Below are positions 1 to 8,351 of a stretch of 64,000 nucleotides of DNA, one piece after another. A program made the translations under genes and the position numbers. Positions within the stretch are counted from its first letter, which is position 1; the number at the start of each line of letters is the position of its first letter. This DNA is from Streptomyces fumanus. GTDB taxonomy: Bacteria; Actinomycetota; Actinomycetes; Streptomycetales; Streptomycetaceae. The stretch covers positions 620,001-684,000 of the forward strand of contig NZ_BNBI01000001.1 of NCBI RefSeq assembly GCF_014655295.1, given 5' to 3'. The notes under the pieces are model-generated. The model was not told the DNA's origin, ran no database searches, and was given only the letters and a program-made list of their open reading frames with translations.

Positions 1-44
1 CGGTCCTCGCGCTCGGCCTTCTTCTCCTCGCTCCGGCGGCTCAC
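1..44 (-). CDS. Start of a gene cut by the window edge (probable VirB4-like ATPase)
   Basis: Only the first codons are present. A GTG start at 44 overlaps the stop of the upstream SCO6880-family gene in a GTGA arrangement, which implies translational coupling. The visible N-terminus is very charged (SRRSEEKKAERED). In the Streptomyces SCO6880 neighbourhood the following gene usually encodes a VirB4/TraC-like ATP-binding protein. That identity comes from context, not from the residues seen here. Confidence 0.55.
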   Translation of the reverse strand, partial: MSRRSEEKKAERED

Positions 45-1534
45 AGCGCCTCCTGCAGTTCGTGCGGGATCAGGGTCTGCTCCCACGGGAGGATGCCGAC
101 GGGCAGCGTGCAACTGAACGCCGCCGCCTGCATCCGGTCGGCGGGGCGCATCAGCACCCGCGATGCCGCGGTCAGATTGCGTACGGCGACCGTCGCGTCG
201 GCGAGTTGGTCGACCTCGTCGACGGTGACGGTCAGCATCAGCGAGAACTCCACCAGTCCGGCGCCCGCGGCCTCCTCGGACGCGGTCTGCTCGGCCGCCC
301 GCATCTCGGAGGCGGCGCGGGCCCGCACCATGCCCCGGCCCGACGTGGCCATGAACTGGGCGGCCCGCCGGTCCGCCTCGACGATCCGCGCCGAGGTGGC
401 GGGGTCGATCGGCCGGTAGACCAGCGCGACCCGCTTGCGGCGGGTGCCGGGGGTCGCCTCCAGCAGGCTCCTGAGCACCGAGGACCGTACGGTGCCGCGC
501 GGGGCCAGCGTCAGCAGCCAGGTCCGGGACACCCCGGAGTCGTGCTGATAGCTGTTGACGGTCTCCACCGCGGCGGCCGGTCCGGCGTCCTCCCACTCCA
601 GGCCCGTGCCGCCGTGCTGGGCGCGGGCGTCCAGCACGTCACCGGCGACCGCCGGGTCGTAGGCGACCCGTACGACCTCGGCGATCCGCTCGGCCGACAG
701 GGGGTACGCGGAGCCGCCGCCGGCCGCGACGAGCCCGCTGAGCAGGCCCGGGATGCGGATGGCGAGGTCGGTGATCACGTCCTCCTTGCTGCGCCGCTGG
801 CCGGCCGGGATGCCGTAGGTGAGGGTGACGTAGGTGTGCATCTCGGAGGAGGCGGTCGGGTAGCGCTCGACGACCTCCTCCATCACCGCGCGGGCGGCGG
901 GCGGGGCGTCGGGCCGGATGCGGGGCAGCACCTCGTGGGCGAGGGCGGTGCCGGGGTCGGGCGCGGTCTCCACGATCAGGGAGGCGCCGCGCAGCCCGGG
1001 TTCGTGGGCCAGCCGTGCCAGCCACTCCCCCCACAGGGCGACCCAGACGTCGATCTGGTCGGGGTCGACCAGGGAGCCGCCGTCGGGGTCGCAGCCCAGC
1101 ACGATGGTGTACAGGTTGCGCGCCGGGTGGTGGAGGATGCCGAAGGGCCGGTCGTAGGCGTCCCGGCCTTCGAGGGGGGTGACCTTGTTCAGCAGCCCGG
1201 GCGGACGGAAGCGGCCGCCCGGCCGCGCCGACAGCGGGCCGGACACGTACAGGTGCGCGCCCTTGGCCTTGCGGCGGCGCCAGCCGATGCGCAGGGCGAG
1301 CAACTGGTAGATGTTGCGCCCGTCCTGGGTGCGGATGGCGAGCGGCGTCAGGAACAGCACCACCGGGACGAACACGGTCACCGCCGCGTACAGCGAGATC
1401 AGCGACGCGAGCAGGGTGACGACGAGGCCGCCGAACACACCGAACGTGCCGACGAGCCCGAGCGGCCCGAGCCCCGGCCGCCGGGGCCGGCGCCAGTTCC
1501 CGTAGGTCGGATGGGTGACGGCTTCCGTGGACAT
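41..1534 (-). CDS. SCO6880-family protein with PrgI-like N-terminus (T4SS-like component)
   Basis: The 497-residue protein starts with a short basic segment and two hydrophobic helices at about residues 26-67. A long soluble region without obvious catalytic motifs follows. This matches the actinobacterial SCO6880 family, whose N-terminus resembles PrgI and which sits beside VirB4-like ATPases in conjugation-like (type IV secretion) clusters. The gene lies downstream of the TrbL-like gene and overlaps the next gene by GTGA. Its role is probably a structural inner-membrane part of the translocation complex, inferred from family and context. The substrate is unknown, and no relaxase is visible in this window. 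Confidence 0.85.
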   Translation of the reverse strand: MSTEAVTHPTYGNWRRPRRPGLGPLGLVGTFGVFGGLVVTLLASLISLYAAVTVFVPVVLFLTPLAIRTQDGRNIYQLLALRIGWRRRKAKGAHLYVSGPLSARPGGRFRPPGLLNKVTPLEGRDAYDRPFGILHHPARNLYTIVLGCDPDGGSLVDPDQIDVWVALWGEWLARLAHEPGLRGASLIVETAPDPGTALAHEVLPRIRPDAPPAARAVMEEVVERYPTASSEMHTYVTLTYGIPAGQRRSKEDVITDLAIRIPGLLSGLVAAGGGSAYPLSAERIAEVVRVAYDPAVAGDVLDARAQHGGTGLEWEDAGPAAAVETVNSYQHDSGVSRTWLLTLAPRGTVRSSVLRSLLEATPGTRRKRVALVYRPIDPATSARIVEADRRAAQFMATSGRGMVRARAASEMRAAEQTASEEAAGAGLVEFSLMLTVTVDEVDQLADATVAVRNLTAASRVLMRPADRMQAAAFSCTLPVGILPWEQTLIPHELQEAL

Positions 1535-1698
1535 GGGCGTCCGTTTCCCTTCGTGTTGCGTGAGGTGATGGGGGTTACGGCGGTGGGGGCCGAGTCGGGG
1601 AAGGGGGGAGGGCCGCCGGGTTCCGCGAGGGGGCGCGGGAGCCCGGCGGCCCGTTCAGGGGGCGACGGCGTACGTCCGGGCGGGCCGGCCGTCACCGG

Positions 1699-3015
1699 TC
1701 AGTGGCGCGGATGGCTGCCGTTGTGGCCCTGTTCGCCGTCGGCGCCGTCCAGGGCACCGGAGGCGGTCTTGCCGACGAACCGCGCCGCGGACACGGCCGC
1801 CCCGATCGCCGCGGCGGCCGCCGCACCGGTCGGACCGCCGGCCGCCGCGGCGGCACGGCCACCACCGCTCGCCGCGCCCGCACCGGCCCTTTCTTCGGCG
1901 CCCCCGCCAGTGCTCCCACCGGCGGCGCCGCCCGGTCCCGTTCTGCCACCACCGCCCGACGCTCCGGCGGCGCCGTTCGCACCGCCCGCACCGGACGAGC
2001 CGGATGAACCGGAACCGCCCGCACTGCCCGACGCACCACTCGGACCCGCCCGGCCCGCGCTGCCGCTGTCGCCGCCACTGCCACTGCCACCGATCCTGCC
2101 GCCGAGGGACCGGGCGCCGGTGGCCAGGGCGCCGCCCACCTGATCCATGGCCCCGGAGTGCGCGGACGCACCACCGAGCGCGGCGGTGGCGGGCACCACG
2201 AGCTTCAGCAGGGCGGGCAGGGCGACCGCGGACAGCAGCAGCACGCCGATACCGGCGATGCGTTCACTGGCGGTGCCGCCGTCGGTGATGCCGGCGTCGT
2301 CGCTGGTATTGATCATTACCGACCCCGCGTACATCACCAGACCGGCCGCGGGTTTGTACAGCAGCCAGGCGATCAGCCAGCCGATGTGCTTGCGCCACCA
2401 GCCGCCGCCCCAGTCGGTCATCGAGGCCGCCGCGGCCACGGGCAGGGTGCCGAGCAATATGATCATGACGCCGAGGCGGATGTACATCAGGATCGTCTGG
2501 ATGATCGCTGCGATCAGCAGCAGGAAGCCCAGGATCAGCAGCAGGAAGTTCCCCGCGATACCGGAGTCGGAACAGGACCCGACATCTTGCAGCAGGTTCT
2601 TCGCGCCCAACCCGATGAGGTACTGGGAGTAGTCGTCCGCGACGGTCGCGGCGACCCCCACGACGGTGGTAGCGGCAGTCGAGACCACGAGGACCCGGAC
2701 TATCCCCTTCAGGGCGGTGATTCCCGCGTTACTGCGCCGCTCGATGGCCATCCGGACGGCCGCGAAGAGCAGCGAGCCGACCGCGAGGTAGACCACGATC
2801 CACTGTGTCTCCCCGTTGATCTTACCCGCGGTGCTCTCTTCCGACAGCCTGGGCAGGGTGGGTACCTGGAAGGTCAGGGAAGCGAACACGCTGACCGCGG
2901 CCGCGAGGATCGCCTTCGCGATCAGTCCGATGATGGTTCCGACGGGGTCGAAGAGGAATTGGAAGAACCCCAGCACGGCGTCCAGGAACGGATTGCCGGT
3001 CGAGCACGATCCCAC
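1699..3015 (-). CDS. TrbL/VirB6-like polytopic membrane protein with Gly/Ser-rich tail
   Basis: The 438-residue protein has about six to eight hydrophobic segments between residues 20 and 290. They include two adjacent long ones near 150-190 and a WGGGWWRKHIGW segment like that of TrbL/VirB6 channel proteins. After residue 290 it becomes a low-complexity Gly/Ser/Ala tail, probably disordered. The GTG start at 3015 lies one base after the stop of the preceding gene, so the two are co-transcribed. A role as the inner-membrane channel of the T4SS-like apparatus is inferred from topology and neighbours. Confidence 0.8.
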   Translation of the reverse strand: MGSCSTGNPFLDAVLGFFQFLFDPVGTIIGLIAKAILAAAVSVFASLTFQVPTLPRLSEESTAGKINGETQWIVVYLAVGSLLFAAVRMAIERRSNAGITALKGIVRVLVVSTAATTVVGVAATVADDYSQYLIGLGAKNLLQDVGSCSDSGIAGNFLLLILGFLLLIAAIIQTILMYIRLGVMIILLGTLPVAAAASMTDWGGGWWRKHIGWLIAWLLYKPAAGLVMYAGSVMINTSDDAGITDGGTASERIAGIGVLLLSAVALPALLKLVVPATAALGGASAHSGAMDQVGGALATGARSLGGRIGGSGSGGDSGSAGRAGPSGASGSAGGSGSSGSSGAGGANGAAGASGGGGRTGPGGAAGGSTGGGAEERAGAGAASGGGRAAAAAGGPTGAAAAAAIGAAVSAARFVGKTASGALDGADGEQGHNGSHPRH

Positions 3016-3016
3016 G

Positions 3017-3766
3017 TCACACCCCCCACATGATGTAGTCGCGCGGAGTGCCCTGAATCGCGTTCACCGGTGTGTGCAGTTCCCCGCTGTCATCGGGCAG
3101 GACCTTCCAGTCGCCGTCGCTCCAGCGCAGTCGGATGATGGTCGCCGAATACCCCTGAGCGGACCTGATCAGCAGGCCGATGTCCGCCGCCTCGCCCGTG
3201 TACGAGGCCACGCTGAAGCCGGCGGCCGAGCCGACGGATATGCCACCGCTCTGGGCGCTGTCGATGTCCTGGTAGGCCGAGCGCTTGAATTCGAACATGT
3301 CCCGTCCGCTCCCGGCCACCACCTGCTGCCGGCTGACGGTCTCCCAGCCGGACCCGCTCATCTGGGACGTGATGACCGTGGCGGCGAGGACGGCACCCAT
3401 GGGCGTGTGCGCGTAGCACCAGTGCACCGGCCCCGTCGTCCGGGTGGGCCCGGCCGAGGCGGAAACGGGCACCCGGGAGGCGCCGAAGGTACGCCAAGTG
3501 ATGTCCTCGGGCGCCTTCTTGGGCAACGCGTCTCCCGCCCTGTCGTCGGTGCGGCAGCCCGGAGGTCGCTCGTCCGGCCGCGTGAGGTCACCGACCAGCG
3601 GGCCCTCGGACGCCACCGCGCTGTCGCCGCCACTCTCGGACGTCAGCGCGACGAATCCGCCCAGCAGTACGACGACGCCGAGGAACGCCGCCGACAACTG
3701 CCAGCTACGCTGCTGCCAGTACGGCCCGGACTCCTCGAACCGCCGCCGTCGACGTATGAGTCTCAC
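3017..3766 (-). CDS. Single-pass membrane protein of the T4SS-like module
   Basis: The 249-residue protein has an Arg-rich N-terminus (RLIRRRRR), one transmembrane segment at about residues 26-45 and a large extracytoplasmic domain. That bitopic layout resembles VirB8/TcpC-type assembly proteins, but no family motif is certain. The GTG start at 3766 is preceded by GAGGA at a good distance. Two extracytoplasmic cysteines are visible (PPGC and HWCY contexts) and could form a disulfide. It lies 13 bases after the upstream small membrane gene and one base before the TrbL-like gene. Confidence 0.7.
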   Translation of the reverse strand: MRLIRRRRRFEESGPYWQQRSWQLSAAFLGVVVLLGGFVALTSESGGDSAVASEGPLVGDLTRPDERPPGCRTDDRAGDALPKKAPEDITWRTFGASRVPVSASAGPTRTTGPVHWCYAHTPMGAVLAATVITSQMSGSGWETVSRQQVVAGSGRDMFEFKRSAYQDIDSAQSGGISVGSAAGFSVASYTGEAADIGLLIRSAQGYSATIIRLRWSDGDWKVLPDDSGELHTPVNAIQGTPRDYIMWGV

Positions 3767-3779
3767 GATCGTCCTCGAC

Positions 3780-4079
3780 TCAGCCGAAGACGAAGTTGAC
3801 TATCGGGCCGGCCGTGGCGACCAGCACGCAGCCGCCGAGCACCATGCCGAGGCGGCTCATGTGCTCCGAGCTCTCGCCGCGCTTGAGGGAGACGGCCATC
3901 ATCGCACCGGTGATCAGCACTCCGAGTACTCCGGCCGCGGTACCCGCCCAGGCGACGATGCTCAGGACCGTGTCGACCTTGCCCGACAGCTCCGGGGGGG
4001 CCTTGCGGCCCGGGTTGGGCACGTTCGTCGCGGGATCGGCGGCAAGGTACTGGGACGCCTTGATGAGCAGGGAGGACAT
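3780..4079 (-). CDS. Small two-TM VirB2/TrbC-like protein
   Basis: The 99-residue protein starts at the ATG at 4079, where GGAG sits six bases upstream. An upstream in-frame extension to 4229 lacks support. The N-terminus is hydrophilic with a PNPGRKAPPE stretch, followed by two hydrophobic helices at about residues 38-62 and 76-97 separated by a short basic loop. This layout matches small pilin-like or DUF6112-type proteins of actinobacterial conjugation modules. The next upstream gene has the same architecture, so the two are probably paralogues. Confidence 0.75.
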   Translation of the reverse strand: MSSLLIKASQYLAADPATNVPNPGRKAPPELSGKVDTVLSIVAWAGTAAGVLGVLITGAMMAVSLKRGESSEHMSRLGMVLGGCVLVATAGPIVNFVFG

Positions 4080-4167
4080 GGGTTTCTCCGTGAAATCGGT
4101 GCCCACATGAGCGGTGGGCAGAGAGCTCGATGTATGTACGTGAAGCGTCGGCGTGGGCCTATGTGGC

Positions 4168-4509
4168 TCACGGTGTCGGTGTGAGTGAGGGCTCGGCCGG
4201 TTGCTGTGTCGGTGCGAGGGAGACGTCACCGAGGAAGGACACGAGCGGTCCCGCGGTCGTGCCGATCAGGCAGGCGATCACGACGATGAAGGCACCGCGG
4301 AAGTGCGCGCCGCCCTCCCCCGGCTCGCCGCGGTTCATCTGGACGGCCATGTTGAGGCCGACGACCAGCAGCCCGAAGACGCCCGCGGCCGTGACGGCCC
4401 AGGCGAGGTATTCGAGGAGTATGTCCGCTCCCGCGGGCCTCGGGTCGTAGGCCGCGGAGTGCGAGGGTGCGGCGGCCAGGAACCAGGCATCGGACAGGGT
4501 GGGGGTCAT
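4168..4509 (-). CDS. Second small two-TM VirB2/TrbC-like protein
   Basis: The 113-residue protein begins at 4509, where its ATG overlaps the stop of the upstream gene (ATGA). Two hydrophobic segments (about 33-55 and 70-93) flank a basic loop containing MAVQMNRGEPGEGG, mirroring the neighbouring 99-residue protein. A Pro/Thr-rich C-terminal tail follows. It is probably a duplicated pilin-like subunit of the T4SS-like module. The assignment rests on topology and operon position. Confidence 0.72.
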   Translation of the reverse strand: MTPTLSDAWFLAAAPSHSAAYDPRPAGADILLEYLAWAVTAAGVFGLLVVGLNMAVQMNRGEPGEGGAHFRGAFIVVIACLIGTTAGPLVSFLGDVSLAPTQQPAEPSLTPTP

Positions 4510-5450
4510 GAGGCGGCTCCCTCGGTGTGCAGTTCGCTTCCCATCAGTTCGGCGAGCCGGTCGAACTGCCGGGGCAGGGCCCTCGGGGTGCCGCCGGTGC
4601 GCCATGCCGGTATCCACGGCACCCGCAGCACCCGGGCGGCGGAGCGCAGGACGCGGATACGGCGCAGCAGGCCGAGCGGCAGCCGGCCGGGGGCGTCGGC
4701 GACGAGGACCACGGCGAGCAGTTCGAGCCCCTGCGGGGCGCGTCCGTCGCGCAGCGCGCCCAGCGCCTGGGACGCGGAGGCGAGGCCGCGTGCGCTGGTC
4801 CGCGCGACGAGCAGGACCCGTCGCGGCTCGCCCCGGGCGGGGTCCGGCCAGCGGGCGCCCACGTCCGTCCCGCCGAGGACCTCGACCAGCGAGGTCACCC
4901 CGGCGCCGCCGTGTGCCTTGACCCATCCGACCTCGTCGCGTCCACCGCCGCGGGCCGCCCGGGGGCGGCGGGGCGCGCCCCAGGACGGTTCGGCGGAGGG
5001 AGCGGTGGAACGGCGGCGGGGCCGGGGCTGCGGGGACTGCGCCGCCGTGGCGGGGGCGGTCCGGGCCGGTGCGGCGGTACGGGCGGGGGCCGGTGCGGCG
5101 GTACGGGCCGGAGCCGGCGCGGCAGTACGGGTCGGGGCCGGCGCGGTCGGGGTGCGGGGGGCAGCGGTCCGCGCCGGCCTGGCCGCCGTGGTGGCGGCGG
5201 GCGGCGGGACCGGCGCGGCGGTCGTGGCGGCAGCGGCCGGCCCGGCGGTCGTCCCCCCGGCCGGTCGCGCCGCCGTACCGGCCGCGCTCCCGCCGGTAGC
5301 GGGACCGGGGGCGGGGCGCGGCGACGGGGAAGCGGGCTGCGCCGTTTTCGGCCCCCGTACCCAGCCCCCCTGGCCCGACGGTGTCGCCGAAGGTGTGCCC
5401 ATGCGTGTCACGCCCCCCTCTTGCCTCGTACGTCCACTGCTCTGGATCAT
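4506..5450 (-). CDS. DUF6668-like protein with long Ala/Pro-rich N-terminal linker
   Basis: Up to 314 residues. The first 150 or so are Ala/Pro/Thr/Arg-rich with degenerate repeats (variants of TAAPAP) and are likely disordered. The C-terminal 150 residues form a compact domain (WVKAHGGAGVTSLVEVLGGTD, then LLVARTSARGL) reminiscent of degenerate P-loop/ParA-like folds and of DUF6668 proteins in SCO6880 clusters. The GGAGVTS segment looks like a Walker A remnant without the lysine. The start could be the ATG at 5450 or a downstream ATG at 5402 with GAGGGGGG upstream. It is the first gene of the minus-strand run and overlaps the next gene. Confidence 0.6.
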   Translation of the reverse strand: MIQSSGRTRQEGGVTRMGTPSATPSGQGGWVRGPKTAQPASPSPRPAPGPATGGSAAGTAARPAGGTTAGPAAAATTAAPVPPPAATTAARPARTAAPRTPTAPAPTRTAAPAPARTAAPAPARTAAPARTAPATAAQSPQPRPRRRSTAPSAEPSWGAPRRPRAARGGGRDEVGWVKAHGGAGVTSLVEVLGGTDVGARWPDPARGEPRRVLLVARTSARGLASASQALGALRDGRAPQGLELLAVVLVADAPGRLPLGLLRRIRVLRSAARVLRVPWIPAWRTGGTPRALPRQFDRLAELMGSELHTEGAAS

Positions 5451-5573
5451 CTGGTTTCCGCCGGTTTGAACTTATTCGTTCCGTGGCCCGTTTCGATCTC
5501 CCGAGCCCGTCCGACAGCACAACGGGCCGTCACGGCCCTGCGGTTCAAGGCGAGGAGAAGAAGGCGGACACCC

Positions 5574-6395
5574 ATGAGCGATGAAGAGGGCGGATCGAAA
5601 GCCGTCAGGAACACGGCGGTGGCGGTCGGCGGCGCGGGCTGTCTGCTGTTCCCGGCAGGTGTGGCCGGCGGCACCGTCGTCATCATCATCTTCGGGGGGC
5701 TCGGTGTCCTTCTGGCCCCGCTGATCGCCCTCTTCCTGATCTTGCACGCCATCTTCGGCGGAGACGGAGGCGGGGGTTACACCCTCCCGGGCCCGACCGA
5801 GGCCAGTTCGGTGCTCGCCATCTTCCAGGGCAACGGTCAGGGCGAGCTGGACACCTCGCAGGTCCCCGAAGACCTGGCGGACACCATCAAGAAGGCCGGT
5901 CAGCTCTGCCCCGCCATCGGGCCCATCGTCATCGCGTCGCAGATCGAGCAGGCGTCGCACTTCAACGCCTCGCTCGTCGGACCGAACGGCAAGAAGGGCA
6001 TCTCCCAGTTGCCGCCCGACGTCTTCGAGAAGTACGGCGAGGACGAGGACGACAACGACGAGACCTCGGCGCTGGACGCGAAGGACTCGATCATGGCGCA
6101 AGGCCGCTACATGTGCGATCTGGCCGACCAGGCGCAAAAGATGATCGACAGCAAGGAGGCCAAGGGCAGCGTGCTGGATCTCGCCCTGGCGGGTTACGCC
6201 GTGGGAATGGACGCCGTCCGCGCCGCCAAGGGGCTGCCGGACACCAACGAGGCCCAGGGCTATGTCTCCGCCGTCCGCGCCCAGTTCGCCAAGTACTCGG
6301 GGGCCGCCGTCATACCGACCGACCTGCCCACCCCCACCATCACCGTCGAGACGGCCGTGCCCACCGAGTCCATCACGCCCACCACCACCCCCTGA
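5574..6395 (+). CDS. Membrane-anchored lytic transglycosylase (SLT-like)
   Basis: The 273-residue protein starts at the ATG at 5574 after a GAGGAGAAGAAGG leader. A long hydrophobic region (about 14-62) anchors it, followed by a Gly-rich linker. The catalytic region shows [13 protein letters not shown] with the probable catalytic Glu and [14 protein letters not shown], the pattern of goose-lysozyme/SLT transglycosylases. The C-terminus is a Thr/Pro tail. T4SS and conjugation modules usually carry such an enzyme (VirB1-like) to open peptidoglycan, which fits its position divergent from the membrane genes. It is probably co-transcribed with the next gene, 11 bases away. Confidence 0.8.
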   Translation: MSDEEGGSKAVRNTAVAVGGAGCLLFPAGVAGGTVVIIIFGGLGVLLAPLIALFLILHAIFGGDGGGGYTLPGPTEASSVLAIFQGNGQGELDTSQVPEDLADTIKKAGQLCPAIGPIVIASQIEQASHFNASLVGPNGKKGISQLPPDVFEKYGEDEDDNDETSALDAKDSIMAQGRYMCDLADQAQKMIDSKEAKGSVLDLALAGYAVGMDAVRAAKGLPDTNEAQGYVSAVRAQFAKYSGAAVIPTDLPTPTITVETAVPTESITPTTTP

Positions 6396-6406
6396 GGAGG
6401 ACAGTC

Positions 6407-7600
<1,194 letters not shown>

Positions 7601-7795
7601 GCCGGCCCCCGGGCGCCCACCCGCTCCGGCATGAGCTGCGCGTATATCGCCGTCATCACCGCGTGGACCGCCTGTCAATCGAACATGCACCGCACGTCAC
7701 AAGACTCCAGCCTCACGAGGCCCAGCCCCTCGATCCGCGGACCGCTCTCGTTCCGCGGGCCGGGGGCAGGTCACCGCGAGTATCTGGAGCACACC

Positions 7796-8341
7796 TTGAA
7801 CGTGACGGTCATCGGATCGGCGAGCGCGACCTCCGCCGACGAACGGGCGCTGCGCGCGCTCTACCTGGAACACGGCCCGGCGCTCTACTCGTACGTGCTG
7901 CGCATGCTGGGCGGGGACACGCACCGCACGGAGGACATCCTGCAGGAGACGCTGCTGCGCTGCTGGAACAAGAGAGCACTGGCCGACAACGAGGGGATGG
8001 CGGTGCGGCCCTGGCTGTTCCGGGTGGCCCGCAACCTCGTCATCGACGCGCACCGGACGCGGATGGCCCGGCCGCCGGAGGTCAGCGGCGACTCCTGGCT
8101 GTCCGACATGTCCGCCGAGGTGGACCTCATCGAACGGATGCTGTCGTCCATCGTGGTACGGGACGCCCTGCGCTCGCTGACCCCCGCGCACCGCGAGGCA
8201 CTGCAGGCGACGATCTTCGCGGACCACACCACCCAGCAGGCGGCCGAGGCCCTCGGCGTCCCGCAGGGCACGGTGAAGTCCCGGGTGTACTACGCCCTGC
8301 GCAGCCTGAAGGCGACACTGGCGGACGACGCGGCGGCATGA
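7796..8341 (+). CDS. ECF-type sigma-70 family RNA polymerase sigma factor
   Basis: The protein has 181 residues from the TTG at 7796, which has GGAG six bases upstream. A GTG at 7802 and a longer frame from 7631 are alternatives. Region 2 is seen as ALRALYLEHGPALYSYVLRML...TEDILQETLLRCW, and the linker includes WLFRVARNLVIDAHR. Region 4 is LTPAHREALQATIF...QQAAEALGVPQGTVKSRVYYALRSLK. No anti-sigma gene follows. The next gene is convergent, so regulation by a partner is not evident here. It resembles SigL/SigK-type actinobacterial ECFs. Confidence 0.92.
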   Translation: MNVTVIGSASATSADERALRALYLEHGPALYSYVLRMLGGDTHRTEDILQETLLRCWNKRALADNEGMAVRPWLFRVARNLVIDAHRTRMARPPEVSGDSWLSDMSAEVDLIERMLSSIVVRDALRSLTPAHREALQATIFADHTTQQAAEALGVPQGTVKSRVYYALRSLKATLADDAAA

Positions 8342-8351
8342 GCGGACCGCG

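Noticed and set aside
62-2143. 693-residue plus-strand frame over the T4SS-like genes
   Set aside because: It is antisense to the SCO6880-family gene and the TrbL-like Gly/Ser tail. It has low-complexity Pro/Gly runs and no start signal.
7631-7795. N-terminal extension of the sigma factor
   Set aside because: The residues are unlike region 2 or any known extension, and the TTG at 7796 has a well-placed GGAG. Kept only as an alternative start.
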